From assembly GCA_019638485.1 (NCBI GenBank), contig JAHBTP010000001.1:1240001-1304000 (forward strand): a stretch of DNA of 64,000 bases, read 5' to 3'. Numbering within the stretch: the stretch's first letter is position 1; each line of letters starts with the position of its first letter. The position numbers and the translations under genes are program-made. This DNA comes from Ferruginibacter sp. GTDB taxonomy: Bacteria; Bacteroidota; Bacteroidia; Chitinophagales; Chitinophagaceae. Shown here one piece after another: positions 33,754 to 42,144 of the stretch. Under the pieces are notes generated by a model. It had not been told where the DNA came from. It searched no databases and worked only from the letters and a program-made list of their open reading frames with translations.

Positions 33754-35940
33754 TTACCGCTTTCCTCTTTTCTTTTTAATAGCTTTTGGGTAAACTAATT
33801 TCATCTCATCTACAAGATGCTTTGCATTAGCAAATTTATCAATGATAAAAAGCACATAACGAATATCTACCTGTATATTTCTACAAATGGAAGCATCGTA
33901 ATTAATATCACTCATTGTTCCTTCCCACACCCTGTCAAAGTTGAGTCCAATTAAATTACCATACGCATCTAAAACCGGGCTTCCACTATTTCCTCCGGTA
34001 GTATGGTTAGTTGCCAAAAAGCAAACGGGCATCCGTCCATTTTCACCATAAGGACCGAAATCTTTATTCGCATACAGCGTTCTTAATTTTTCGGGTACAT
34101 CAAACTCATAATCACCCGGAATATATTTTTGCATTACACCATCTAAATCAGTTGAATACTGATAATACACCCCATCACGTGGTGTATAACCTTTTACATT
34201 GCCATAGGTAAGTCTTAACGTACGATTGGCATCAGGATAATATTTCCTTTCCTTTAATACTTCCATTTGGGCAAACATATACATACGTTGCCATTCATTA
34301 ATCCTATCTTGATAATCCTTAATTTTTGATTGAACATTTTCCTGATAATTTAACTGAATAGCTTTGAAAAACCGAATAGTGGAATGAGTATTTAAAAAAT
34401 CAATCACTTCAACCGAAGGCTTACTCAACAAGTCAAACACAAAATCTTTATTCAACAGATTATTTTCATTATAAAAATTTGATGCAAAAACACTAAAATC
34501 ATTATCCACGTTATTGAATTCATTTTTAAAAACTGAAGCAACAAAAGGAGTCGGTTGATCCTTATATACAGGCATCAGCGCCTCAAACACATCTCTATCA
34601 ACATTCTTATTCATCCCTTTATATAATGACGACAAGTAGTCGGTAACCTGGGGTAATCTTTGGCCATATCCGTTATCTCCATTTTTTTCATAGGCGGTAA
34701 CAAGGCTATTCAAATTCATAGCAATACCATACAACTCAATCTTAGAAAAAATTTCATTATAACGGTCACGCGCAAGCGAAAATGGTTCAATATCCGCATA
34801 CCCTGCTGAAAGGTTTTTCAATAAATTACCATATTTAATTTTCCAACTTGGATTAGCCTCTAAACGTGTTGAAAACACTTTTTCAATATTCATTTTCTTA
34901 TCCACTGCACGGGTTCGGGTAAGTCCCAATACTTCCCCACTCCATTTTTTCCAATAATTGGCCATTGAAGCATACTTGGCAGCATATTGAATTTTTATTT
35001 CTTCATCATTACGCATATAATCATCAATCACATTCATTGCTCTTCTACGGATATCAATTTTTGCAGGATCTATAACCTCTACGATCTGCCGTATTGCAGC
35101 ACTATGTAAATATTCATTGGTTGCACCCGGAAAACCAAATACCATAGTAAAATCCCCTTCCTTCACCCCACTCATAGAAATATTAAATGCCTTACGCGGT
35201 ACAAACGGAACATTATCAGCAGCGTATTGAGCGGGTTTATTCTCCTTCGTTGCATAAATTCTAAATAGGGAGAAATCACCGGTATGGCGTGGCCACATCC
35301 AATTATCAGAATCTTTTCCAAAATTTCCAATGGAAGAAGGCGGCGCCCCAACTAAACGTACATCCCGATAAGTTTCTGTAGTAAATAAATAATATTGGTT
35401 ACCTTCAAAAAATCCTCGTACAAAATTTTCCTGTGTGTCCTCTTTGTGATATTTTTTCCGAACTGCATCTATATTTTTATCAATAACAACCTGCCGTTCA
35501 GATTCACTCATCTTAGCTGTTACGCCCTGCATAATTTCGACACTTACATCATCTATCCTAATAATAAACGTAACAAACAAGTCCTTATTAGGCAATTCAT
35601 CTCTTTTGTCCATTGCCCAAAATCCATCATGCAAATAATTATGCTCAATAGATGAATGTTTTTGTATGGCACCAAAACCGCAATGATGATTAGTTAGAAT
35701 CAACCCCTGAGTAGAAATTACCTCAGCCGTACAAAATCCGCCCAAACTCACTACGGCATCTTTTAAACTACCGTGGTTAATGCTATAAATATCTTTCGCA
35801 CTTATCTTCATCCCAAGACTTTTCATGCGGCTTTCATTAAGGCGCTCCAATAATTGGGGCAACCACATTCCTTCATCGGCACGAGCAGTTTGAGCTACAC
35901 AAAAAATAACTAAAAAGAAAAAAATACGGGCCAGTTTCAT
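33754..35940 (-). CDS. S46 family dipeptidyl-peptidase, DPP11-like
   Basis: 728 residues, exported (signal about 1-21, ending ARA). The S46 chymotrypsin-like triad is visible: His near 86 in TNHHCGFG, Asp in RHTGDFSLF (about 227), and Ser near 652 in GNSGSPV. In S46 enzymes the residue of the motif FDxxWE sets specificity: Gly in DPP7 (bulky hydrophobic) and Arg in DPP11 (Asp/Glu). Here the motif is FDRVWEG with Arg near residue 670, so acidic P1 specificity is expected. These periplasmic enzymes cut dipeptides from peptide N-termini for amino-acid use. Confidence 0.9.
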   Translation of the reverse strand: MKLARIFFFLVIFCVAQTARADEGMWLPQLLERLNESRMKSLGMKISAKDIYSINHGSLKDAVVSLGGFCTAEVISTQGLILTNHHCGFGAIQKHSSIEHNYLHDGFWAMDKRDELPNKDLFVTFIIRIDDVSVEIMQGVTAKMSESERQVVIDKNIDAVRKKYHKEDTQENFVRGFFEGNQYYLFTTETYRDVRLVGAPPSSIGNFGKDSDNWMWPRHTGDFSLFRIYATKENKPAQYAADNVPFVPRKAFNISMSGVKEGDFTMVFGFPGATNEYLHSAAIRQIVEVIDPAKIDIRRRAMNVIDDYMRNDEEIKIQYAAKYASMANYWKKWSGEVLGLTRTRAVDKKMNIEKVFSTRLEANPSWKIKYGNLLKNLSAGYADIEPFSLARDRYNEIFSKIELYGIAMNLNSLVTAYEKNGDNGYGQRLPQVTDYLSSLYKGMNKNVDRDVFEALMPVYKDQPTPFVASVFKNEFNNVDNDFSVFASNFYNENNLLNKDFVFDLLSKPSVEVIDFLNTHSTIRFFKAIQLNYQENVQSKIKDYQDRINEWQRMYMFAQMEVLKERKYYPDANRTLRLTYGNVKGYTPRDGVYYQYSTDLDGVMQKYIPGDYEFDVPEKLRTLYANKDFGPYGENGRMPVCFLATNHTTGGNSGSPVLDAYGNLIGLNFDRVWEGTMSDINYDASICRNIQVDIRYVLFIIDKFANAKHLVDEMKLVYPKAIKKKRGKR

Positions 35941-36076
35941 ATCTTTTAATTAATTATAAATTAAATAATGATGAGGCAAGATAAAGCTTTCCTCTATCAT
36001 AAGGAGACAAAGTACCGGTATAACAATGTATAATTTAAAGCCGTAATTACTATCTTAGCTAATAATATATTTAAAT

Positions 36077-37357
36077 ATGCTGCTGATAGCACAAGTTTTA
36101 TTTATAATTGTACTCGCCTTAGCCACGTGGTTATTTTCAAAAAATATTGTTCAAATAAGGCGTAATATTTTGCTTGGCGTTGAAGAAGACCTAACCGATC
36201 AACCTCAAAAACGCTGGAGGAATTTGCTTCTCTTGGCATTTGGTCAAAAAAAGATGTTTCGCAATCCACTTGTGGCTGTTTTGCACTTCATCGTTTATGC
36301 AGGCTTTATTATAATCAATATTGAAGTTCTTGAAATTATATTGGATGGCATACTTGGAACACATCGTCTTTTTCGTGAGCCGTTGGGTAGCTTTTACCGA
36401 TTTGTAATTAATTTCTTCGAATTCTTTGCTATAGGTGTTATTGCCGCCTGTGCGATTTTTCTCATTCGTAGAAATGTTATCAAACTTAAACGTTTTATTA
36501 GTAAAGATTTGGATGGATGGCCCCGTAGCGATGCTAATTATATCCTCATTGCTGAGATAACCTTAATGAGCTTATTCCTTATCATGAATGCCACTGACCC
36601 AACTGTACATAATGATCCGTTTGTGGTTTCAGGAATTATATCTCCACTCTTTTCAGGCGTTTCTACAGAAACTTTACACACCATTGAAAGAACAGCCTGG
36701 TGGATTCATATCATCGGTATCCTAGCCTTCCTTAATTACTTACCTTATAGTAAACATTTGCATATCCTTCTCGCTTTTCCAAATGCCTATTATGCCAGAT
36801 TGGAGCCAATGGGAAAGTTAGATAATATGCCTTCGGTACAAAATGAAGTAAAATATGCGATGGAGCCGGAAACTGCTCCTACAGGAGAATCTCAGCCTAC
36901 TAAGTTTGGTGCCAAAGATGTGATGGATTTGAGTTGGAAAAATCTGTTGGATGCTTATGCATGTACAGAATGTGGAAGATGTACTGCAGCCTGCCCCGCA
37001 AATATGACAGGAAAGTTACTTAGCCCACGTAAAATTATGATGGATACACGCGACCGGTTAGACGAAGTAGGGAAAAATATTAAAAAGAACGGCCAATTTG
37101 TACCTGATAATAAAAGCCTGCTGTACGATTTCATTACGGAGGAAGAATTACGGGCTTGTACTACCTGCCAGGCGTGTGTACAGGAATGTCCGGTTAGTAT
37201 AAGCCCACTGGATATTATTGTACAATTACGCCGCAGCCTTATCATGGAAGAAAGTAAAGCGCCCCAAGAATGGAATACCATGTTCAGCAATATTGAAAAT
37301 AACTTTGCTCCTTGGAAATTTAATCCTGATGAACGGGATGAATGGACAAAAGATTAA
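36077..37357 (+). CDS. Membrane-bound 4Fe-4S dicluster protein, heterodisulfide-reductase-like
   Basis: 426 residues. Five or so transmembrane helices (about 1-250) with the pattern of a NarI/HdrE-like b-type cytochrome domain, then two 4Fe-4S clusters: CTECGRCTAACP and CTTCQACVQECP. This resembles the fused HdrE-D type electron-transfer subunit. Its partner with the CCG domain is encoded at 38183. The donor and acceptor are unknown; a menaquinone-linked oxidoreductase is the usual guess. The LysE gene on the other strand overlaps its last 4 bp. Confidence 0.8.
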   Translation: MLLIAQVLFIIVLALATWLFSKNIVQIRRNILLGVEEDLTDQPQKRWRNLLLLAFGQKKMFRNPLVAVLHFIVYAGFIIINIEVLEIILDGILGTHRLFREPLGSFYRFVINFFEFFAIGVIAACAIFLIRRNVIKLKRFISKDLDGWPRSDANYILIAEITLMSLFLIMNATDPTVHNDPFVVSGIISPLFSGVSTETLHTIERTAWWIHIIGILAFLNYLPYSKHLHILLAFPNAYYARLEPMGKLDNMPSVQNEVKYAMEPETAPTGESQPTKFGAKDVMDLSWKNLLDAYACTECGRCTAACPANMTGKLLSPRKIMMDTRDRLDEVGKNIKKNGQFVPDNKSLLYDFITEEELRACTTCQACVQECPVSISPLDIIVQLRRSLIMEESKAPQEWNTMFSNIENNFAPWKFNPDERDEWTKD

Positions 37358-38046
37358 TCAATCGGATTAGGTAATATATCCTCTTCTTTAATATCATCTA
37401 CTTTTTTTAATGCATCGCGGCGCATTAAAATTTTTATCAGATAAACTATTGCGGTAAAAGTGAAAATTCCTCCTATTACCCAATTTAAATAGGTTTGGCT
37501 TGCATTCAGTTTATTTACTAATAATTTCCCTCCAAAAATAAAAAGAGTATGCGCTATCAGTGTTCCTAAGCCGATTCCTAATATATATATATTGTATTGC
37601 TTGCGAACCGGCTGTAGCACTCCTTTTGAAAATAAAACCGTACTCCATCCAAACCAAAACGGTATTTGTACCGGATTTAAGGCAGACATCATTATACCTA
37701 AAACAAAGCGATGCATATTATTTTGCAAAACCACATTTTTAGCATCAGGGTTCTCTCTCATTGCAGCAATAAAACTACCTGCGGCTAACGCAAGCACGAT
37801 AGCTAATGTAATCCATTCCATGGCTTTCATCACCCTTCTTTGTTTTCTTACCCAATTTATGCCCACCAAAGAAAATCGTACATAAACAATTTCTACCAAT
37901 ACAACCCCAATTGAAAAATAATAGGCAAACTGAACCGTTTCCTGAATAGAAATCTGCATGGCTGTTATATTAAGTGTTCCCATGGGCAGCGACCCAAGGA
38001 AACTAATTAACAAACCCCAAAAAAACACTTTTAGAAATCTATGCAT
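37354..38046 (-). CDS. LysE family transporter
   Basis: 230 residues with about six transmembrane helices of the LysE/RhtB exporter fold (GLLISFLGSLPMGTLNI, a conserved N-terminal motif). The family exports amino acids or small metabolites; the substrate is unknown. I start at ATG 38046, 5 nt after a TAnnTTTG box; the longer frame from 38094 would run back through that box. It lies antisense between the two Fe-S genes, whose homologues I would expect to be adjacent. Confidence 0.75.
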   Translation of the reverse strand: MHRFLKVFFWGLLISFLGSLPMGTLNITAMQISIQETVQFAYYFSIGVVLVEIVYVRFSLVGINWVRKQRRVMKAMEWITLAIVLALAAGSFIAAMRENPDAKNVVLQNNMHRFVLGIMMSALNPVQIPFWFGWSTVLFSKGVLQPVRKQYNIYILGIGLGTLIAHTLFIFGGKLLVNKLNASQTYLNWVIGGIFTFTAIVYLIKILMRRDALKKVDDIKEEDILPNPID

Positions 38047-38051
38047 CGGCG

Positions 38052-38059
38052 CAAAAATA
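38052..38059 (-). promoter_or_regulatory. -7 promoter box of the LysE gene
   Basis: Minus strand TATTTTTG, exact TAnnTTTG, 5 nt before ATG 38046. Confidence 0.45.
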
Positions 38060-38182
38060 ATGGTATCCAAATTATCATTAAGATTTAACCTCAACCAAAT
38101 GCATTATTAGCACAAAAAAAATAATAAGCCCTTTATACAATGGAAATTTGTTCCTTACTTTGTTTACAAACAAAACAACATT

Positions 38183-38980
38183 ATGAAAGTTCCAACCATG
38201 GCTGAGCTGGCTGCAGAAGGAAAAACCCCTGAAATTCTGTTTTGGGTAGGCTGTGCAGGAAGCTATGACCAACGGGCACAAAAAATTACACGTGCTTTTG
38301 CCACTATCCTAAACCATTGTGGCGTATCGTATGCTATTTTGGGAAAAGAAGAAATGTGCACCGGCGACCCCGCACGCAGAGCGGGAAATGAGTTTTTATT
38401 TCAAATGATGGCCTATCAAAATATTAAAGTATTAAATGGATATGGGATAAAAAAAATTGTAACCATTTGCCCACATGGATTTAATATTTTTAAAAATGAA
38501 TATCCGGAGCTGGGAGGAAATTACGAGGTATTGCACCATACAGTTTTTTTACAACAACTCATTGACGAAGGGCGAGTTGTTTTCTCTGAAGATAATGCGC
38601 TTAAAGGGAAAAAGATAACTTATCACGACAGTTGTTATCTGGGCCGCTCAAATGGCGTTTATGAAGCTCCTCGCAAGGTTCTGGAAGCTTTTAATGCTGA
38701 AGTAGTTGAAATGGCACGTAACCGAAGTAACGGACTGTGTTGCGGTGCCGGAGGTGCTCAGTTCTTTAAAGAAGAAGAAAAGGGCGAAAAGCGAATTAAC
38801 GTGGAGCGTTCTGATGAGGCCATGGGTACCGGAGCTACAGTAATCGCTTCTGCATGTCCATATTGTAACACTATGCTTACAGATGGCGTAAAAAACAGAG
38901 AAAAAGAAAATACCGTCCAGGTATTAGACATTGCAGAATTGGTTGCTCAGTCATTACAAAGTAAAAATAATTCAAAATAG
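38183..38980 (+). CDS. (Fe-S)-binding CCG-domain protein, heterodisulfide-reductase-like
   Basis: 265 residues with two CCG (cysteine-rich) domains: WVGCAGSYDQRAQKI with later GEEMCTGDPARR-like residues, and DSCYLGRSNG ... GLCCGAGGAQF ... ACPYCNTML. Such domains bind the catalytic 4Fe-4S cluster of HdrB/HdrD-like oxidoreductases. It pairs with the membrane protein at 36077-37357, though here the two are separated by an antisense LysE gene. Expressed with the azurin gene just downstream is possible but not proven. Confidence 0.8.
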   Translation: MKVPTMAELAAEGKTPEILFWVGCAGSYDQRAQKITRAFATILNHCGVSYAILGKEEMCTGDPARRAGNEFLFQMMAYQNIKVLNGYGIKKIVTICPHGFNIFKNEYPELGGNYEVLHHTVFLQQLIDEGRVVFSEDNALKGKKITYHDSCYLGRSNGVYEAPRKVLEAFNAEVVEMARNRSNGLCCGAGGAQFFKEEEKGEKRINVERSDEAMGTGATVIASACPYCNTMLTDGVKNREKENTVQVLDIAELVAQSLQSKNNSK

Positions 38981-39010
38981 TTGGTATATACGCTACATTT
39001 CATACATTTG
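38981..39010 (+). promoter_or_regulatory. Promoter of the azurin-like gene
   Basis: TTG (38981-38983), 19 nt, TACATTTG (39003-39010). A textbook Bacteroidota -33/-7 pair. The -7 box ends 22 nt before ATG 39033. Confidence 0.65.
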
Positions 39011-39032
39011 CGGCCACTAAAACATCATCATT

Positions 39033-39563
39033 ATGAATTTAAAGAATATCCTTGCTGCTTCAGCAATTTTATTGTTCGCATCTTGCAGCCAACCAGAGCA
39101 AAAAGCAGAACCGGCTGCAGCTCCTGCCACAGAGCAAACTACTCCTGAAGAAACTCCGGAAGCAACCACAGAGGCAACTGAACCGGGTATTTCAAAGGTT
39201 ACAGTAAATGCCGATGACCAAATGAAATATGACACTAAAGAAATCCGAGTAAAAGCCGGTTCTAAAGTGGAATTAACACTTCATCACATTGGTAAAATGG
39301 ATAAAAAAGCAATGGGCCATAACTTAGTTATCATTAACGGAAGTATGGACTTGAGCATGTTTGCCGCAGCTGCCGCTAAAGCACATGATGCTGATTACAT
39401 TCCTAAAGGTGAAGAAAAAAATATTGTTGCACATACCAAATTATTAGGCGGTGGAGAAAGCGATACCATCACTTTCGATGCTCCTGAACCAGGTGTGTAC
39501 CACTTCCTTTGCACCTTCCCGGGCCACTGGGGTGTAATGAATGGTAAATTCATTGTTGAATAA
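39033..39563 (+). CDS. Azurin-like blue copper lipoprotein
   Basis: 176 residues. Lipobox FASC (Cys18), a 35-residue linker of Ala, Pro, Glu and Thr, then an azurin domain. The copper ligands are visible: His in GHNLVI, Cys in FLCTFPGH, the His of that motif, and Met in GVMNG. Azurins shuttle electrons in the periplasm, here probably on the outer face of a membrane. A low-pI linker may span distance from the lipid anchor. Has its own promoter and terminator. Proximity to the Fe-S pair invites a functional link, which is inference only. Confidence 0.9.
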   Translation: MNLKNILAASAILLFASCSQPEQKAEPAAAPATEQTTPEETPEATTEATEPGISKVTVNADDQMKYDTKEIRVKAGSKVELTLHHIGKMDKKAMGHNLVIINGSMDLSMFAAAAAKAHDADYIPKGEEKNIVAHTKLLGGGESDTITFDAPEPGVYHFLCTFPGHWGVMNGKFIVE

Positions 39564-39584
39564 TCTTTCAAATTATATTTCTTT

Positions 39585-39616
39585 AAACCTCATGCTAATA
39601 ACATGAGGTTTTTTAT
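39585..39616 (+). terminator. Rho-independent terminator after the azurin-like gene
   Basis: Stem AAACCTCATG / CATGAGGTTT, 7-nt loop, then a T run, 22 bp after the stop. Confidence 0.85.
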
Positions 39617-39659
39617 TTCTCTAAAACCTGAGTCAATCTGCCATGATGTATAAATTCAG

Positions 39660-39667
39660 TAACTTTG
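39660..39667 (+). promoter_or_regulatory. -7 box next to the SPFH-tail-like gene
   Basis: TAACTTTG, exact TAnnTTTG, 5 nt before ATG 39673. It rules out the in-frame ATG at 39643. Confidence 0.45.
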
Positions 39668-39672
39668 CCTGC

Positions 39673-40092
39673 ATGAAATCACGCACTTTTTTATTAGCTC
39701 TTTTTATAATTACTATTGGCATTATCGCAGCTCTCATGTTTGGCCTACCAAGATATAATGTGTGGCAACAAGAAATGGCCGGTAAAGCAGAAATGGCAAA
39801 AGCTGAACAAAACCGGCAAATACTGGTTGAAGAAGCCAAAGCCAGATTGGAAGCAGAAAAACTTAATGCGCTTGCAGAAATTGAAAGAGCTAAAGGAATG
39901 GCTGAGGCTATGAAAGTTGAAAATGGTACACTTAATGAAACATACAACCAATACCTATTTATCCGCACTTTGGAAAAGCTTGCAGATAAAGGCGATCTTC
40001 CGCAAATTATTTACATTCCTTCAGAAGGATTGTTGCCGGTAATGGACATAAACAAGAAAAAAACAACACTTCCGTTTAAAGCAGAAGAATAA
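39673..40092 (+). CDS. Membrane-anchored coiled-coil protein resembling the tail of SPFH/prohibitin proteins
   Basis: 139 residues: one N-terminal transmembrane helix (about 5-25), a charged coiled coil (about 35-90, EEAKARLEAEKLNALAEIERA), then a conserved-looking end (FIRTLEKLADKGDLPQIIYIPS). The coiled coil and the end look like the post-SPFH region of prohibitin or stomatin family proteins, but the SPFH domain itself is missing. It may be a truncated relative or an unrelated oligomeric scaffold. The gene 40104 follows after 11 nt. Start chosen from the -7 box at 39660. Confidence 0.6.
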   Translation: MKSRTFLLALFIITIGIIAALMFGLPRYNVWQQEMAGKAEMAKAEQNRQILVEEAKARLEAEKLNALAEIERAKGMAEAMKVENGTLNETYNQYLFIRTLEKLADKGDLPQIIYIPSEGLLPVMDINKKKTTLPFKAEE

Positions 40093-40103
40093 ACATAATA
40101 ACA

Positions 40104-40640
40104 ATGGCTGACTTAAATACCGAAATCTCCCTTCCTAAATTAAATATTAGCAATCACCTACCTGAAAACTTTTCACCGCAATCAAAAGTTTGGGTCTATC
40201 AGGCTTCTCGCCTGCTTACTATAAGCGAAGCATTGGATATAGAAAAGCAATTAATAGATTTTATTGCCAATTGGAAAAGCCATGGCACCCCTGTAACAGG
40301 TTATGCTAATCTTTTCTTTGGTCAGTTTTTTGTGATAATGGCTGATGATACTAATGATCGAATTTGTGGCCGAAGCATCAATCAATCAGTTGTACTCATG
40401 AAAGAAATTGCTGAAAAATATCAAATAGATTTATTCAATCGCCTTACCCTTGGCTTTTGGATAAAAGAAAAGGTAGAATTATTACCTATGACTCAATTGC
40501 CTTATGCAATTAAAAATGAGTTTATTACAAAGCAAACTCCATTTTTCAATAATGCAGTAGCTAACAAGGCTGAATTAGAGAATAATTGGATTAAACCGGC
40601 AGAAGAAACCTGGCTAAATTCCTATTTCTCAATAGGTTAG
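40104..40640 (+). CDS. Conserved hypothetical protein (Bacteroidota core family)
   Basis: 178 residues, soluble. I recognise the pattern of a small conserved Bacteroidota family sometimes mislabelled as an ABC transporter ATPase: KVWVYQASRLLTISEA near the N-terminus, WKSHGTPV, and CGRSINQSVVLMKEI in the middle. It has no Walker motifs, so the ATPase name is wrong. It often sits beside miaB, as it does here. Function unknown. Confidence 0.65.
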   Translation: MADLNTEISLPKLNISNHLPENFSPQSKVWVYQASRLLTISEALDIEKQLIDFIANWKSHGTPVTGYANLFFGQFFVIMADDTNDRICGRSINQSVVLMKEIAEKYQIDLFNRLTLGFWIKEKVELLPMTQLPYAIKNEFITKQTPFFNNAVANKAELENNWIKPAEETWLNSYFSIG

Positions 40641-40665
40641 TATTTTGGCGCTAATTGCTGCCATG

Positions 40666-40697
40666 TTGTCACATTTTCCTAATATTTTGTATCTTTG
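40666..40697 (+). promoter_or_regulatory. Promoter of miaB
   Basis: TTG (40666-40668), 21 nt, TATCTTTG (40690-40697), then 17 nt to ATG 40715. A clear -33/-7 pair. Confidence 0.65.
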
Positions 40698-40714
40698 CCG
40701 CTCAATTTTTTTGA

Positions 40715-42142
40715 ATGGAATCCCCTTTTGTATTGAACAAAACACATGATGAAACCCGGCAGGGAGAAGCTTATGGAATAAACAGCACTATTGTTCCGGG
40801 GAAAAAGCATTTTTATATAGAAAGCTATGGCTGTGCAATGAATTTTGCAGATAGTGAAGTAGTTGCATCTATTTTACAAAATGAAGGTTATGCGCCAACC
40901 ACCCAATTAGAAAATGCTGATGTTATTTTTATAAATACCTGTTCAGTAAGAGAAAAAGCTGAACAAACTGTAAGGGCTCGCCTTCGTGAATTCAGAAAGC
41001 TAAAGCAAAACAGAAAGGATATGTTGGTTGGTGTGTTAGGCTGCATGGCAGAACGACTAAAGTCGGCCTTTTTAGAAGAAGAAAAGTTGGTAGATATGGT
41101 AGTAGGCCCCGATGCTTACCGCTCTCTTCCTACCCTACTGGCAGAAGCACATAGCGGACAAAAAAGCGTGAATGTACTGCTAAGCAGAGAAGAAACATAC
41201 GCAGATATTTCACCGGTAAGATTAAATAGCAACGGAGTTACTGCCTTTGTAAGTATAATGCGCGGATGTAACAATATGTGCTCTTTTTGTGTGGTGCCGT
41301 TTACCCGAGGACGAGAAAGAAGTAGAGCGGTGGACAGCATTATGGAAGAATGTATTGATCTGTTTTCTCGAGGATATAGAGAGGTAACTTTATTAGGACA
41401 AAATGTAGATAGCTACCATTGGACATCTCCTGAACTAGCAGCTCCGGTAACTTTTGCCAACTTACTGGAACGCATAGCCGAAATCTCACCCCTACTTCGT
41501 ATCCGCTTTTCCACTTCTCATCCAAAAGATATTACCGATGAAGTGTTATTCACCATGAAGAAGTACGATAATATTTGTAAATACATTCATCTCCCGGTTC
41601 AAAGCGGCAGTAATAGAATTTTACAATTAATGAACCGTACATATAGCCGTGAATGGTATTTGGCAAAAGTAAATCGGATAAGAGAAGTGCTGCCCGGGTG
41701 TGGTTTATCAACAGATATGATAGCAGGATTTTGTACCGAATCTGAAGAAGACCATCAAGATTCTCTAAGCCTGATGGACTACTGTAATTATGATTTAGCC
41801 TATCTCTACTTTTATTCAGTGCGGCCTGGAACGCTGGCAGCAAGACGATTTGAAGACGATGTGCCATTGGAAACAAAAAAACGCCGCCTGCAGGAATTGG
41901 TTGACTTATACCGAATTCATTCTCTAAAGAGTATGCAAGCTGATGTAGGTAAAACCTTCGTGGTACTCATTGAAGGAACTTCAAAGAAAAATGAAACGGA
42001 ATTATTTGGGCGCAATGATCAAAACAAAGTAATTGTTTTTTCAAAAGACAACTATAAAAAGGGACAATACGTAAAAGTAAAAGTTGATTCATGTACTGCC
42101 GGAACATTAATTGGACATGTAACAGCAACAATGTTTGAATAA
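40715..42142 (+). CDS. miaB: tRNA-2-methylthio-N6-dimethylallyladenosine synthase
   Basis: 475 residues. A radical-SAM methylthiotransferase that adds a methylthio group to position 37 of tRNAs reading U-starting codons. Three domains: N-terminal UPF0004 with Cys ligands ([28 protein letters not shown]), the radical-SAM core with the CxxxCxxC cluster ([19 protein letters not shown]), and a C-terminal TRAM domain. It starts after a clear promoter at 40666-40697. The sigma-54 activator follows after 2 nt, and the run miaB, activator, lptE, TPR-like, secG is a familiar Bacteroidota order. Confidence 0.95.
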   Translation: MESPFVLNKTHDETRQGEAYGINSTIVPGKKHFYIESYGCAMNFADSEVVASILQNEGYAPTTQLENADVIFINTCSVREKAEQTVRARLREFRKLKQNRKDMLVGVLGCMAERLKSAFLEEEKLVDMVVGPDAYRSLPTLLAEAHSGQKSVNVLLSREETYADISPVRLNSNGVTAFVSIMRGCNNMCSFCVVPFTRGRERSRAVDSIMEECIDLFSRGYREVTLLGQNVDSYHWTSPELAAPVTFANLLERIAEISPLLRIRFSTSHPKDITDEVLFTMKKYDNICKYIHLPVQSGSNRILQLMNRTYSREWYLAKVNRIREVLPGCGLSTDMIAGFCTESEEDHQDSLSLMDYCNYDLAYLYFYSVRPGTLAARRFEDDVPLETKKRRLQELVDLYRIHSLKSMQADVGKTFVVLIEGTSKKNETELFGRNDQNKVIVFSKDNYKKGQYVKVKVDSCTAGTLIGHVTATMFE

Positions 42143-42144
42143 TT

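Noticed and set aside
40104-40640. ABC transporter ATPase annotation
   Set aside because: There is no Walker A, signature or Walker B motif; the label is a known mis-annotation for this family.
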